From the NCBI RefSeq assembly GCF_036327755.1, contig NZ_CP109596.1, positions 186,001-250,000 on the forward strand: a stretch of DNA of 64,000 nt, written 5' to 3'. Position 1 is the stretch's first letter, and every line of letters begins with the position of its first letter. Below, in pieces: positions 45,492 through 54,324 of this stretch. Below the pieces are notes generated by a model. That model made no database searches. It had not been told where the DNA came from and saw only the letters and a list, made by a program, of their open reading frames with translations. This stretch comes from Nocardia sp. NBC_01503. Its GTDB lineage: Bacteria > Actinomycetota > Actinomycetes > Mycobacteriales > Mycobacteriaceae. The translations under genes and the position numbers were made by a program.

Positions 45492-47102
45492 TCAGCCGAG
45501 TAGCGCGTCCACGAAAGCGCCCGGCTCGAAGGGGGCCAGATCGTCCTGACCCTCACCCAAACCGACCAGTTTTACGGGTACGCCGAGCTCATGCTGGACC
45601 TGGAAGACGATGCCGCCCTTGGCCGTTCCGTCCAGCTTCGTCAGGGCAACACCGGTGATATCGACGACGTCGGCGAAGACGCGAGCCTGCATCAGACCGT
45701 TCTGTCCGACCGTGGCGTCCAGGACCAGGATGACCTCGTCCACCTCCGCCTTCTTCTCCACCACCCGCTTAACCTTGCCCAGCTCATCCATCAGGCCGGT
45801 TTTGGTGTGCAGCCGGCCCGCGGTATCGATGAGCACCACATCAACGCCACGATCGATACCGGCGCTCACCGCGTCGAAGGCCACGGCGGCCGGATCGGCG
45901 GCCTCCTTACCGCGCACGGTCTCCGCACCCACGCGCTCACCCCAGGTCTGCAGCTGATCGGCGGCAGCGGCACGGAAGGTATCGGCGGCGCCGAGCAGGA
46001 CGCGACGCCCGTCGGCCACCAGCACACGCGCGAGTTTGCCCGTGGTGGTGGTCTTTCCGGTGCCGTTCACACCGACCACCAGCATCACCGCCGGGTGATC
46101 CTGGTGCGGCAGTGCGCGAATCGAGCGATCCAGCTCCGGGCGCAGCGCCTCGACCAGCACCTCGCGCAGCACCGCGCGGGCATCGGCGGCGGTGCGCACG
46201 GTGCGCGCGGCCATCTCCTCGCGCAGGCGCTCGACGATCGCGGCGGTCACCGCGGTGCCGAGATCGGCCATGACGAGGGTGTCCTCGATCTCCTCCCAGG
46301 AGTCCTCATCGAGATCACCGCCGCCGAGCAGGCCGAGGAGCGATTTGCCGACGGCGTTCTGCGAACGGGCCAGGCGGCCGCGCAGGCGGTTCAGGCGACC
46401 GGCGGTGGGCTCGATATCGGCGGTGAAATCGATCTCGGGCTCGGCCGGAGCGACGGAAACATCGGCGGGCGCGACGGTTTCGGGGGTCGCGGACGGTGCG
46501 GCCTCGGCGGGCGCTACCGCGGCGGCCGCGGCCTGATCCTGCGCCGAGGTCTCGACGGCCGAAGCCGGGGCGGCGCTTGCCTTCTCATCGACGGGCGCTT
46601 CGGTGTCCGGTGTGGCGATATCGGCGGCCTCGGCCGGAACCGTGGTGACAGGCGGCGCGGTCGCCGCCTCGGCGGTGTCGGCCTCGGCCTCAGCGGTGTC
46701 GGCTGCGGCCTCAGCCGCGGCGGTGTCGGCCTCGGGAGCGCGCTCGGGACCCTGGACCGGTTCGGGGAGCCGGACATCGTGAATGCTGCGCTTGGCGGCA
46801 TCGCGCGGAATGGCGGCGTCATCGCCGACGTGCGGCTGACCGTCGGTGTCGGTGCGCTCGATCGGGACGGGTTCGGGTTCGGGGCGCGGTTTCGGCAGGG
46901 TCGCCGTTCCGCCGCCTTGACTGAAGCTGAATCCGCTCGATGCCGTGTATCCACCCGACCGGTCGGTCAACTCCGGCTTCGCCTCCTCGGCGGCCGGGGC
47001 GAGGGAGATACGGCGGCGCTTGTACAGGACGAATCCCGAGACGAACGCCACCAGCAGGACCGCGGCGATAGCGGCGATGAGGATCCAGGCTTGTGCAGTC
47101 AC
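45492..47102 (-). CDS. ftsY: SRP receptor GTPase FtsY
   Basis: A 536-aa protein. An N-terminal membrane helix (WILIAAIAAVLLVAFVSGFV) is followed by about 210 acidic, Ala/Glu/Pro-rich residues (A domain). The NG domain has VVGVNGTGKTTTTGKLARVL, IDTAGRLHTKTGLMDELGKV and TKLDGTAKGGIVF. It docks SRP-bound ribosomes at the membrane. Normally close to smc; here 7 kb of accessory genes lie between. Confidence 0.96.
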   Translation of the reverse strand: MTAQAWILIAAIAAVLLVAFVSGFVLYKRRRISLAPAAEEAKPELTDRSGGYTASSGFSFSQGGGTATLPKPRPEPEPVPIERTDTDGQPHVGDDAAIPRDAAKRSIHDVRLPEPVQGPERAPEADTAAAEAAADTAEAEADTAEAATAPPVTTVPAEAADIATPDTEAPVDEKASAAPASAVETSAQDQAAAAAVAPAEAAPSATPETVAPADVSVAPAEPEIDFTADIEPTAGRLNRLRGRLARSQNAVGKSLLGLLGGGDLDEDSWEEIEDTLVMADLGTAVTAAIVERLREEMAARTVRTAADARAVLREVLVEALRPELDRSIRALPHQDHPAVMLVVGVNGTGKTTTTGKLARVLVADGRRVLLGAADTFRAAAADQLQTWGERVGAETVRGKEAADPAAVAFDAVSAGIDRGVDVVLIDTAGRLHTKTGLMDELGKVKRVVEKKAEVDEVILVLDATVGQNGLMQARVFADVVDITGVALTKLDGTAKGGIVFQVQHELGVPVKLVGLGEGQDDLAPFEPGAFVDALLG

Positions 47103-47287
47103 GACGCCATCCTCTCAGAGGGGTCACTATTGCCGGTTTCACATACCTACTCGCGGGTTGCGAGGCAGTGTCGTCTAACACACATCGGTGCGCACCGGCT
47201 ATGGACACGCCGATCAGAGGGCTACGAACCGCTATACGGACCGACCGGTCTGCTCGACAACGCACCACAGTGCGGAAGGAGCGGCGA

Positions 47288-47707
47288 ATGCGACACCGAG
47301 ACAATAGGATCGGCGACGTGACCGATCGAAATGTGCTTGGGGGACCGCTGGAGGAGTGTGGCACCGATCCTCTCACCGGCTTCTACCGGGACGGCTGCTG
47401 CAGCACCGGCCCCGAAGACCTTGGCAGCCACACCGTGTGCACCGTGGTGACCGCGGAGTTCCTGGAGCACCAGAAGTCGATCGGAAATGACTTACTGACC
47501 CCGCGGCCGGAGAACAACTTCCCCGGCCTGCAACCGGGTGATCGCTGGTGCGTGGTGGCGGTGCGCTGGCTGCACGCGCATGAGGACGGGGTGGCCGCGC
47601 CGGTGGTGCTGGCCGCCACCCATGAGAACGCGCTCGAGGTGGTGCCCATGGATACGCTGCGCAAATACGCCGTGGATGTGCCCGACGACGTCAGCGATCT
47701 GCTCTAG
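47288..47707 (+). CDS. DUF2237 family protein
   Basis: A 139-aa soluble protein. GPLEECGTDPLTGFYRDGCC, then DLGSHTVCTVVTAEFLEHQK and GDRWCVVAVRWLHAHEDGVA, are the family blocks, with conserved Cys that may bind metal. GGAAGGAG precedes ATG 47288; GTG 47318 is an alternative. Function unknown. Confidence 0.88.
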   Translation: MRHRDNRIGDVTDRNVLGGPLEECGTDPLTGFYRDGCCSTGPEDLGSHTVCTVVTAEFLEHQKSIGNDLLTPRPENNFPGLQPGDRWCVVAVRWLHAHEDGVAAPVVLAATHENALEVVPMDTLRKYAVDVPDDVSDLL

Positions 47708-47721
47708 GAGCACAACCGTTC

Positions 47722-48843
47722 TCATCGATTCCCGTCGGCTCGGACCCGCCGCATGAACCGGGCGGCGGTGTCGCGCAGCAGGATTCCGAGGCGACTGCGC
47801 GGGACGATGAACATTCCGGCCGCGCGGGCACCGTTCTGTTTGGGGTCCGACAGCACCCGCTGGCGCTGTTCGTAGCGACGCAGGGCGATGTCCGGTTCGC
47901 CTGGAGTGCGGGCCAATTCCTCGGCGAGGGTGCTGGCGGCGGCGATGGCCAGGCTGGAGCCGTCACCGAAGAGCGAGACGCTCGAGCCGGCATCGCCGAG
48001 CAGCGTGACGCGCCCCTTCGACCAGGTGGGGAGTTGAACCTTGCTGACGGCGTCGAAGTACAGGTCGTCGGCGGCGTCGATCTGGTCGAGCAGATCACCG
48101 AAGATCCCGACCGGTCCGTCGAATGCGTTGCACAGCAGGCGTTTGTGCTGCTCCAGGTCCCGATAGTCGTAACCGGGGATGGCGGGGCTGCGGAACATCA
48201 AGGCCGCGAGGGGCTTTCCACCGGCCGGATGCACCGAGATGGAGCGGCCGGGCGTGTTGTACATGACCACCTCGTCGGGATCACCGTAGGCGCGATCCAC
48301 CGGCAGGGTGGCGACGTAGATTCCCATATGCCGCACGAAGTCCCGCTCCGGTCCGAAGGCGAGGCGGCGGACATTGGAGTGCAGGCCGTCCGCGCCGACG
48401 ACGTAGTCGAAGGTCTCCGGGGCGTGCTGTTCGAAGGTCACCGAAACGCCTGATTCATCCGCGTTCAACCCGGTAATGGTGTCGCCCCACCGGATTTCGG
48501 CCCGGTCGCGCGCCGCGCCCAACAGAATCTTCGCCAATTCGGCGCGCGCCAGCTCGACCTCGCTCGCATCCGGCGCCTTGGTGGCCACCGAGGTCCGCCG
48601 CCGACCCGCGGAATCGATGAAGCTGAGCCGATCGACTTCGATTGCCGACTTACGCAATTCGGGCATCACACCCATCTGCTCGACCACATCGATCGCGAAT
48701 CCGCGCACGTCGACCGGGTTTCCGCTGGACCGCTGCCCGGTGGCGCGCTCGACCACCGTGACATCGAACCCGCGTTCGCTCAGCCAGTGCGCCAGCGTCG
48801 AGCCGCCGACACCCGCACCCGAAATGAGAACTTTTCCGCTCAT
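47722..48843 (-). CDS. FAD-dependent monooxygenase (aromatic hydroxylase/TetX-like)
   Basis: A 373-aa group A flavoprotein. Motifs: VLISGAGVGGSTLAHWLSER (ADP-binding), DYVVGADGLHSNVRRLAF (DG motif) and GRVTLLGDAGSSVSLFGDGS (GD motif). It should hydroxylate small aromatics or drugs. ATG 48843 is chosen. Divergent from the TetR gene at 48933, with two shared operators between them. Confidence 0.9.
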   Translation of the reverse strand: MSGKVLISGAGVGGSTLAHWLSERGFDVTVVERATGQRSSGNPVDVRGFAIDVVEQMGVMPELRKSAIEVDRLSFIDSAGRRRTSVATKAPDASEVELARAELAKILLGAARDRAEIRWGDTITGLNADESGVSVTFEQHAPETFDYVVGADGLHSNVRRLAFGPERDFVRHMGIYVATLPVDRAYGDPDEVVMYNTPGRSISVHPAGGKPLAALMFRSPAIPGYDYRDLEQHKRLLCNAFDGPVGIFGDLLDQIDAADDLYFDAVSKVQLPTWSKGRVTLLGDAGSSVSLFGDGSSLAIAAASTLAEELARTPGEPDIALRRYEQRQRVLSDPKQNGARAAGMFIVPRSRLGILLRDTAARFMRRVRADGNR

Positions 48844-48863
48844 GACAATCACCTTTTCGATCC

Positions 48864-48926
48864 AAGTGGACGAACTTCGTCCGCTTATCCGAATGCTACG
48901 CTAAGTGGAATCAATTCGTCCACTTA
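48864..48926. promoter_or_regulatory. Two related TetR-type operators
   Basis: First dyad: AAGTGGACGAA (48864-48874), one base, TTCGTCCGCTT (48876-48886), matching at 10 of 11. Second: TAAGTGGA (48902-48909) and TCCACTTA (48919-48926). Both share AAGTGGA half-sites and lie between the monooxygenase and the TetR starts. Confidence 0.75.
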
Positions 48927-48932
48927 TAGGAG

Positions 48933-49520
48933 GTGGGTCCGACGGCCGAGCAGCTACGGGCCGATGCGCGCAGTAATCGGGACCAGATCATCGATGCGGC
49001 ACTGGCGGTCTTCCGCGAACGCGGCACCGATATCCCCATGAAGGAGATCGCCGACCGCGCCGGGGTCGGCGTCGGCACCCTCTACCGCCGCTTCCCCGAT
49101 CGCGACGCACTCCTGATCGCGACCACGCGGGCGCATCTGGAGCGGCTCGCGGAGCTGGCCGCCACGGCCTGGCGCGAGGAGCGCACGGCCTGGGGCGGAA
49201 TGCGCCGATTCCTGCGCGAATGCGTCGAAATGCAGCTCGGCGCACAGTCTTCCGCCATCGGCCCCACCGTGCACAAGGCCATGCACGCCGACCCCCGATT
49301 GACCGAGGTCCGCGCCGCGGTCGTCGATCTGGTGGCGCGGATGACCGTCCAGGCCCAAGCCGACGGCGACCTGCGCCCGGACGTAGGCCCGGAAGATATC
49401 GCCCTGATCATGACCGTGCAGGTCTACACCCGCGAAGGCGAGTCCTACCTCGAAGCCGTCGACCGCGTCATGACGATCATGGTGGACGGCCTACGCCCCC
49501 AACCTGATTCGGCGAGCTAG
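48933..49520 (+). CDS. TetR family regulator of the flavin monooxygenase
   Basis: A 195-aa protein. The N-terminal HTH has RDQIIDAALAVFRERGTDIP, MKEIADRAGVGVGTLYRRFP. The C-terminal domain is of the SbtR-like type (MRRFLRECVEMQL). GTG 48933 follows TAGGAGG. Probably represses itself and the divergent monooxygenase through the dyads at 48864-48926 (inference). Confidence 0.88.
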   Translation: MGPTAEQLRADARSNRDQIIDAALAVFRERGTDIPMKEIADRAGVGVGTLYRRFPDRDALLIATTRAHLERLAELAATAWREERTAWGGMRRFLRECVEMQLGAQSSAIGPTVHKAMHADPRLTEVRAAVVDLVARMTVQAQADGDLRPDVGPEDIALIMTVQVYTREGESYLEAVDRVMTIMVDGLRPQPDSAS

Positions 49521-49526
49521 CGGATG

Positions 49527-49563
49527 GTGGATCCCGGCCAGAAGCATGCCGGGATGACGAGGG
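49527..49563. repeat. REP-like palindromic repeat
   Basis: ATCCCGGC (49531-49538), 9 bases, GCCGGGAT (49548-49555), then GACGAGGGG. It resembles the GCCGGGATGACG element at 61566-61589 and lies between convergent genes, where it may also act as a terminator. Confidence 0.55.
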
Positions 49564-49618
49564 GACGCATGCGGAAAGCCGCCCGGCCGAGTGGCCGGAC
49601 GGCATGGAGCGCCGACAA

Positions 49619-50032
49619 TCAGCGCGTGGCGCGGAGGGCGTAGGTCTGCACGGCGGCCATGGCGGCGGTGAAGGCGGCGATGAACAGGATGCCCGCGATG
49701 CCCAGGGTGGTGGGCTCGAGCCATCCGGCCTCGAGTGTGATGACGCTGTCGACCGCCCAGACCGCATTGAGTCCGGCGACGAACGCGGCCGGGCGGCGTG
49801 GGATTTCGCGGCGGGTGGCGATGACGAGTACCCCGGCCGCGTACAGGATGAAGAAGGCTCCGACGCCCAGCAGCAGTTCGGTGGACAGGCCCAAGGCGGT
49901 ATCGAGGACTCCGGACAGGGCGGCGATCAGGATGCCGGAGGCGAGGGTGACGATGCCGTCGGCCTCGTAGGCCCGGCGCAGCGGGGACATACCGGCGATC
50001 AGACGGGGGCGAGTGGCGGTGCTGGCGGTCAT
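49619..50032 (-). CDS. Four-helix membrane protein, function unknown
   Basis: A 137-aa protein with helices near 28-50, 55-72, 82-100 and 108-132 (VTLASGILIAALSGVL, LLLGVGAFFILYAAGVLVI, IAGILFIAAFTAAMAAVQ). It resembles the SPW-repeat-like small integral proteins, but I cannot name a family. GGAAGGA precedes ATG 50032. Confidence 0.7.
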   Translation of the reverse strand: MTASTATRPRLIAGMSPLRRAYEADGIVTLASGILIAALSGVLDTALGLSTELLLGVGAFFILYAAGVLVIATRREIPRRPAAFVAGLNAVWAVDSVITLEAGWLEPTTLGIAGILFIAAFTAAMAAVQTYALRATR

Positions 50033-50153
50033 GAGATGGGGTCCTTCCGTGAGGCTTTCGAAGACACCTCAACGGTCGCCGCGAGTGCACTGCCGTCACC
50101 ATCCCAAGAGCTGCCGAATACTGCCGATCACAGGTCAGGGGTGGTGTATTGGT

Positions 50154-51494
50154 TCAGGAGACGACGGTGTCGAGTCCTGCGCGCAATTGCGCCGCGATGA
50201 TTCGCGCTGCCGCGTTCTGCCAATTGCGCAGTGTGCGTTCGGGTACCTGATCCGCGAACCAGGACAGGGCGCGCCGCGAGATCGGATCGAGGTCGGTGCG
50301 TTTGGTGCGGACGCTGTAGGGGCGGATGCCGACGACGTAGTAGAAGTACACCGAGTTGTAGTGCCGCCACTCCTCGCTGGTGCCGAAATCCTCTCCGGTG
50401 CGGGGCTTCAGGTGGGAGATGCTCTCGGTCAGTAGGGCTTTGAGTTCGGTGGCGCGGTCGAGTGGACCGGGTGGACTGTCACGGCCCGCGAGCCGGGAGT
50501 CGATGGCGGGCAGGTCGATCAGCGGGCTGGAGACGAGTTTGCCGAGATCGGCGTAGTGGCTCAGGGCGCGCCGGGTGAGCCGGATGAATTCGGCCTCGCC
50601 GAGGGCGGCCAGTCCGGTCTCGACTCGTTTGCGCGGTAATTCCTCGGCGGCGGTGCGCAATTCACCACGCGCCTGCTGCAGCGGCGGCGCGAAGGCGAAG
50701 CGATCGATCCCCGCCTGCAGTGGACCATTGAGCACCTGCATGGCGATGGCGGCGGCGATCGCTCCGAAGAGTAAGGCCACCAGTGCCGTGCGCTGTCCCG
50801 CCAGCACGATGGCCACGGCGGCCTGTCCGCCGAACACCGCGGCGGTCGCGGTCGAGATCAGCAGGGAGCGCACCATATCCGCGCGCAGCGCCTGCCCCTC
50901 CTCGAAAGCGTCGAGTACCGCGATCCCCACTCCCAAGGTCGCCAGATCCACGGCGATGGCCGACAACATGGCGGTGCGCGGAAGTACGTTCAGTCCCAAC
51001 AGGATCAGAGCCGCGCTGAGCCCGAACATGAGCGCGCCGACGGTGAGCAGTCCGGCCACCGACCGCCGGCCGTCCTCATCCCAATCGCACTGCTGCCCCA
51101 GTACGGCCAGCATTCCGCCCATGAGCGCGAGCAGCGCGACCGTCCCGAGTACGTAACCGGCGGGCAGGAATCCCGCCGCGGCGGGCATGGCGAGCACGGC
51201 GCTCAGCGGTATCAATCCCAAGCGCCACAACCGATCCGCGTGTGTGGACCACCGCTCGGTGAGCAGCAGGACGAATACCCCGCTCCAGGCCACCGCGGGC
51301 AGGCACACCAGCACGATCCGCATTCCGTCGAACCATGCGTCCCCCGTGGCCAATTGATCCGCCACCACCGCGATCGCGTATGCGATCAATCCGGCGGCGG
51401 CCCTGCGCAGCACCGCTTTGCGCGCATCCCGCGCGAGCAGATACCACCCCAGCCACCACGCGACACCGAACGCCACCGCCGATACCCACACCAC
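50154..51494 (-). CDS. Multi-pass membrane protein, function unknown
   Basis: A 446-aa protein. About ten hydrophobic helices fill residues 1-270 (LIAYAIAVVADQLATG, MGGMLAVLGQQCDWDEDG, AAVFGGQAAVAIVLAGQR). The soluble C-terminus (about 270-446) has ADLGKLVSSPLIDLPAID and EWRHYNSVYFYYVVGIRPYS. No kinase motif is visible although the layout recalls sensor proteins. The start is uncertain: GTG 51494 or 51491, with TAGGCT about 7 bases upstream, which would suit leaderless transcription. Confidence 0.6.
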   Translation of the reverse strand: MVWVSAVAFGVAWWLGWYLLARDARKAVLRRAAAGLIAYAIAVVADQLATGDAWFDGMRIVLVCLPAVAWSGVFVLLLTERWSTHADRLWRLGLIPLSAVLAMPAAAGFLPAGYVLGTVALLALMGGMLAVLGQQCDWDEDGRRSVAGLLTVGALMFGLSAALILLGLNVLPRTAMLSAIAVDLATLGVGIAVLDAFEEGQALRADMVRSLLISTATAAVFGGQAAVAIVLAGQRTALVALLFGAIAAAIAMQVLNGPLQAGIDRFAFAPPLQQARGELRTAAEELPRKRVETGLAALGEAEFIRLTRRALSHYADLGKLVSSPLIDLPAIDSRLAGRDSPPGPLDRATELKALLTESISHLKPRTGEDFGTSEEWRHYNSVYFYYVVGIRPYSVRTKRTDLDPISRRALSWFADQVPERTLRNWQNAAARIIAAQLRAGLDTVVS

Positions 51495-51549
51495 AAATGC
51501 GAGCCTACTGCGCGCGCACCTCGATTCCGGCCCTATCTCCCGACTCGTA

Positions 51550-51735
51550 TCACCCGCTGTGGTCAGGGAATTCGAGTTCGGGTTGCTGATCGGCGGCGAG
51601 CGGGAAGTAACCGAGGCACTCGACATCGGTTGTGCCCGCGTCGAAGCGGGCGATGCGCGCGCCCTCCGGTTCGTAGCAGACATCGCCAAGGCCGAGGACG
51701 GTCTCGGGTTCACCCTCGATCCGGGTCTGGTTCAG
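51550..51735 (-). CDS. Possible 61-aa ORF coupled to the zinc-finger TetR gene
   Basis: The frame with strong G/C third positions starts at or near a CTG (51735) that overlaps the TetR TGA: NQTRIEGEPETVLGLGDVCY then EPEGARIARFDAGTTDVECL, ending LEFPDHSG. Either a small protein read by re-initiation from a non-standard start, or a frameshifted extension of the TetR. No family recognised. Confidence 0.35.
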   Translation of the reverse strand: MNQTRIEGEPETVLGLGDVCYEPEGARIARFDAGTTDVECLGYFPLAADQQPELEFPDHSG

Positions 51736-52550
51736 GGGAGGTTCGCGTGGCGGCGGCGGTGGGCTTTCTGACGGCAGGCGGGTGAGCAGTAGCGGGGTGG
51801 GCGGCCGGTGCCGGTGGGGTGCACCGGGGTCGCGCAGACGGGGCATGGGCGGGCGCAGGTTTCGTTACTCCGGACGGTTTCGTCACGCGGCCTAGCGGAC
51901 TTTCCGGGTTTCGTTACGGTGGCGGGCACCCCGGGCGCGCGCATGGCCTCCAGCACTATCAGGGCGGGGCGGGCGAGGCCAGGGGCGGGGGAAATGCGCT
52001 GGATGGCAACGCATCCGGTGTAGAGGGCGAGAACGTCGGAGAGGGCCAGGTCCGGGCGGATCGCGCCTTGGCGCTGGGCGGCGGTGAGCAGATGCCCGAG
52101 CGCCTGATGGAAGCGTGTGCCCGCTTCCTGGAGCAGATCCCGAGGCCAGCCGTCATTGTCGAAGACTTCGCAGAGGGCGGTATTGCCGCTGGTGGAGGTG
52201 ATCACCTCGGTACAGAAGGCGAAGAAGGCCAGACCGGCGTCGGGTGCGTCGCGGTAGCCGAGCGCCAGGGCGGTGAGGCGATCGATGCGCTGTTGCAGAA
52301 CCGCTTCCAGGAGAGCGATCTTGGTGGGGAAATGGCGGTGCACGGTGCCCGCGCCGACACCCGCGCGGCGCGCGATTTCGGCCAGCGACACCCCGGTTCC
52401 GTCCTCGGCGAAGGCGCGCTGCGCGGCCGCCAGGACCAGGGCGCGATTTCGCCGGGCGTCGGCGCGCGCATTCGGCGCGGCCGATCCACCGGCAGGGGCG
52501 GGATGCGGTGCGACAGCGGGGTTTCGGGAGGTGCGTGACGGGGCGGTCAT
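51732..52550 (-). CDS. TetR regulator with C-terminal cysteine cluster
   Basis: A 272-aa protein. HTH: RALVLAAAQRAFAEDGTGVS, LAEIARRAGVGAGTVHRHFP. The C-terminus carries a fused zinc-finger-like tail: PCPVCATPVHPTGTGRPPRY then CSPACRQKAHRRRH (CxxC...CxxxC). The tail type is common alone in actinobacteria (bacterial CxxC-CxxxC domain near phage or fragment ends) but unusual here. Divergent from the NmrA gene; operator at 52612. Confidence 0.85.
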   Translation of the reverse strand: MTAPSRTSRNPAVAPHPAPAGGSAAPNARADARRNRALVLAAAQRAFAEDGTGVSLAEIARRAGVGAGTVHRHFPTKIALLEAVLQQRIDRLTALALGYRDAPDAGLAFFAFCTEVITSTSGNTALCEVFDNDGWPRDLLQEAGTRFHQALGHLLTAAQRQGAIRPDLALSDVLALYTGCVAIQRISPAPGLARPALIVLEAMRAPGVPATVTKPGKSARPRDETVRSNETCARPCPVCATPVHPTGTGRPPRYCSPACRQKAHRRRHANLP

Positions 52551-52611
52551 TTCGTTACGGCGTCCTTCCGCGGAGCTGGCGACCCGGGTACGCGACTCGT
52601 AGCGTCGGGAT

Positions 52612-52635
52612 TATTCGGGTCGCTCGACCCGAATA
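52612..52635. promoter_or_regulatory. Perfect dyad operator between TetR and NmrA genes
   Basis: TATTCGGGTCG (52612-52622), CT, CGACCCGAATA (52625-52635). An exact 11-bp inverted repeat 15 bp before the NmrA ATG and about 60 bp before the TetR ATG, hence a likely TetR site. Confidence 0.8.
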
Positions 52636-52650
52636 CTACCGAAGGACAGG

Positions 52651-53556
52651 ATGAACATGTCTGCTCAGCATGAGCTCGTATTGGTGACCGGCGCGACCGG
52701 GAAGCAGGGCGGTGCCACCGCGCGGCGGCTGCTCGCGACGGGGCGACCGGTGCGCGCACTGGTACGGGATCCGCAATCGGCCGCGGCGCGGGCACTTGCA
52801 GCCGCGGGCGCGGAGTTGGCACCGGGTGATTTCGACGCACCGGAGACGCTTGCGGGCGTAATGGCCGGTGTGAGTGCGGTTTTCATCGTGCCACCCGCGG
52901 CGTTCGGGCCGGACGGCTGGGATGTGGAGTTGGAGGCGCGGCGCGGGGAAGATCTGGTGCGGGCGGCACAGGCCGCCGGGGTCGATCAGCTGGTGTTCAC
53001 CGGAATCGCTTCGATCGACAGTGAAGACGCGGAGTGGGGCGCGTTCGGTAAGCACCGAATCGAGGAGGCGGTCCGATCCAGCGGGCTGCGGTGGACCATT
53101 CTGCGCCCGGTGCGATTCATGGAGAACTATCTGATTCAGGGATTCCCGGTCGATGGCATCCGCGAGGGCGTACACCGCCATCTGTTCCCCGCCGAGCTAC
53201 CGACGCAGATGATCGCCGTCGACGATGTGGCGGCCTTCGCCGAGCTCGCGCTCACCGATCCCGCTCGCTTCCACGGGCAGATCCTGGAGCTCGCCGGGGA
53301 TGAGCACACCATGGTGGCGGCGGCCGCGGTGATCTCCGAGATCACCGGGCACGCCGTCACTTACGAGGAACTGCCGGAGGAGTTCGCCGCCGGCATGGGT
53401 CCGGAGGTGCTCAATGTCTTCCGCCTGACTCGGGCGGGCCGGACCTGGCACGCCGATATTCCCGCCCTGCGCGAAATCCTGCCGTCCCTGCGCACTTTCG
53501 AGACCTGGCTCACCGAAACCGGTGCGGCACAGTTGAAGCCGATACTGGCCGGTTAG
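52651..53556 (+). CDS. NmrA family NAD(P)-binding protein
   Basis: A 301-aa protein. LVLVTGATGKQGGATARRLL is the nucleotide loop; RSSGLRWTILRPVRFMENYL is the NmrA block and ILELAGDEHTM the C-terminal part. Same family as the 12559-13443 product (both with GATGKQGGA) but with a different regulator type. ATG 52651 is used; a nearby ATG 2 codons later is possible. Probably induced when the TetR at 51732 releases the dyad. Confidence 0.9.
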   Translation: MNMSAQHELVLVTGATGKQGGATARRLLATGRPVRALVRDPQSAAARALAAAGAELAPGDFDAPETLAGVMAGVSAVFIVPPAAFGPDGWDVELEARRGEDLVRAAQAAGVDQLVFTGIASIDSEDAEWGAFGKHRIEEAVRSSGLRWTILRPVRFMENYLIQGFPVDGIREGVHRHLFPAELPTQMIAVDDVAAFAELALTDPARFHGQILELAGDEHTMVAAAAVISEITGHAVTYEELPEEFAAGMGPEVLNVFRLTRAGRTWHADIPALREILPSLRTFETWLTETGAAQLKPILAG

Positions 53557-53559
53557 GGC

Positions 53560-54219
53560 TCACTGCAACGCGCCGTCGTAGTCGGGTAGTTTGAAGGTGG
53601 CCTGAGCGTGCCCGCCCGCGAGATCGGAGGCGCTGTTGCCGATATTCGCGACAATCGTGTAGCCCTTGCTCTCGATATCGATGCGGGCGCCGGTCTTGTA
53701 CGACTCCAGCGCGCCCGCACCCGCGGATCCGGTGGTGAGCCCGCCGCCGTAGAGCCCGTCCACCGTGTAGCCCACCGCGGACAGGTTCGTCTGGGTGTAA
53801 ATGCCCATGATCGAAGGTCGCCCGGTCACGAAAATGACTGCCGCGCCCTGCTGTTTGGCCCATTTCGTCAGCGCCAGCACCGGCGGGATGGCCGGGGTGA
53901 TGATGCCGGGGTTGTAGCTGGTCTCCAGGCTCGTGTTGTCGATATCGAGCACGATGGCGGGCTTGGTCACCCCGGGCAGCGCGGCGGCGAGGTAGCTCTG
54001 CGCCTGGGTGGTGACGGCGGTGACATCGGCGATCCACTGACTGTAGCTGGGCTTGCTGCCGCCGCCCGACAGTGACGAGGAGCCGGAGCCACCACCCGAG
54101 AGCGAGGAGGATCCGGTCCCGCCGGACAGCGAGGAGGACCCGCTGTCCGCCAGCGCGGCGGCCGGAAAGGCAAGGGCGACAGCGACACCGAGGGCAACGC
54201 CTGCGTAAGAACTTCTCAT
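53560..54219 (-). CDS. Secreted HAD family acid phosphatase (class B-like)
   Basis: A 219-aa exported protein. The signal peptide is GVALGVAVALAFPAAALA. Then a repeated linker GSSSLSGGG (three copies) precedes the HAD fold: motif I AIVLDIDNTSLETSY, motif II VIFVTGRPSIMGI, with Lys in ESYKTGARIDIESKGYTIVA and DLAGGHAQATFKLPD. It should dephosphorylate small esters outside the membrane. Ends 3 bases from the convergent NmrA gene. Confidence 0.88.
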   Translation of the reverse strand: MRSSYAGVALGVAVALAFPAAALADSGSSSLSGGTGSSSLSGGGSGSSSLSGGGSKPSYSQWIADVTAVTTQAQSYLAAALPGVTKPAIVLDIDNTSLETSYNPGIITPAIPPVLALTKWAKQQGAAVIFVTGRPSIMGIYTQTNLSAVGYTVDGLYGGGLTTGSAGAGALESYKTGARIDIESKGYTIVANIGNSASDLAGGHAQATFKLPDYDGALQ

Positions 54220-54324
54220 GCCCCCGGACGGTATGCGTCGGCACACTTCGACGTGATCATGTTTCAAATTGTTGGCTTGTCGGGTTTTTCACTCCCACTC
54301 ACCGGGATGCGCCGATCGAATCGC

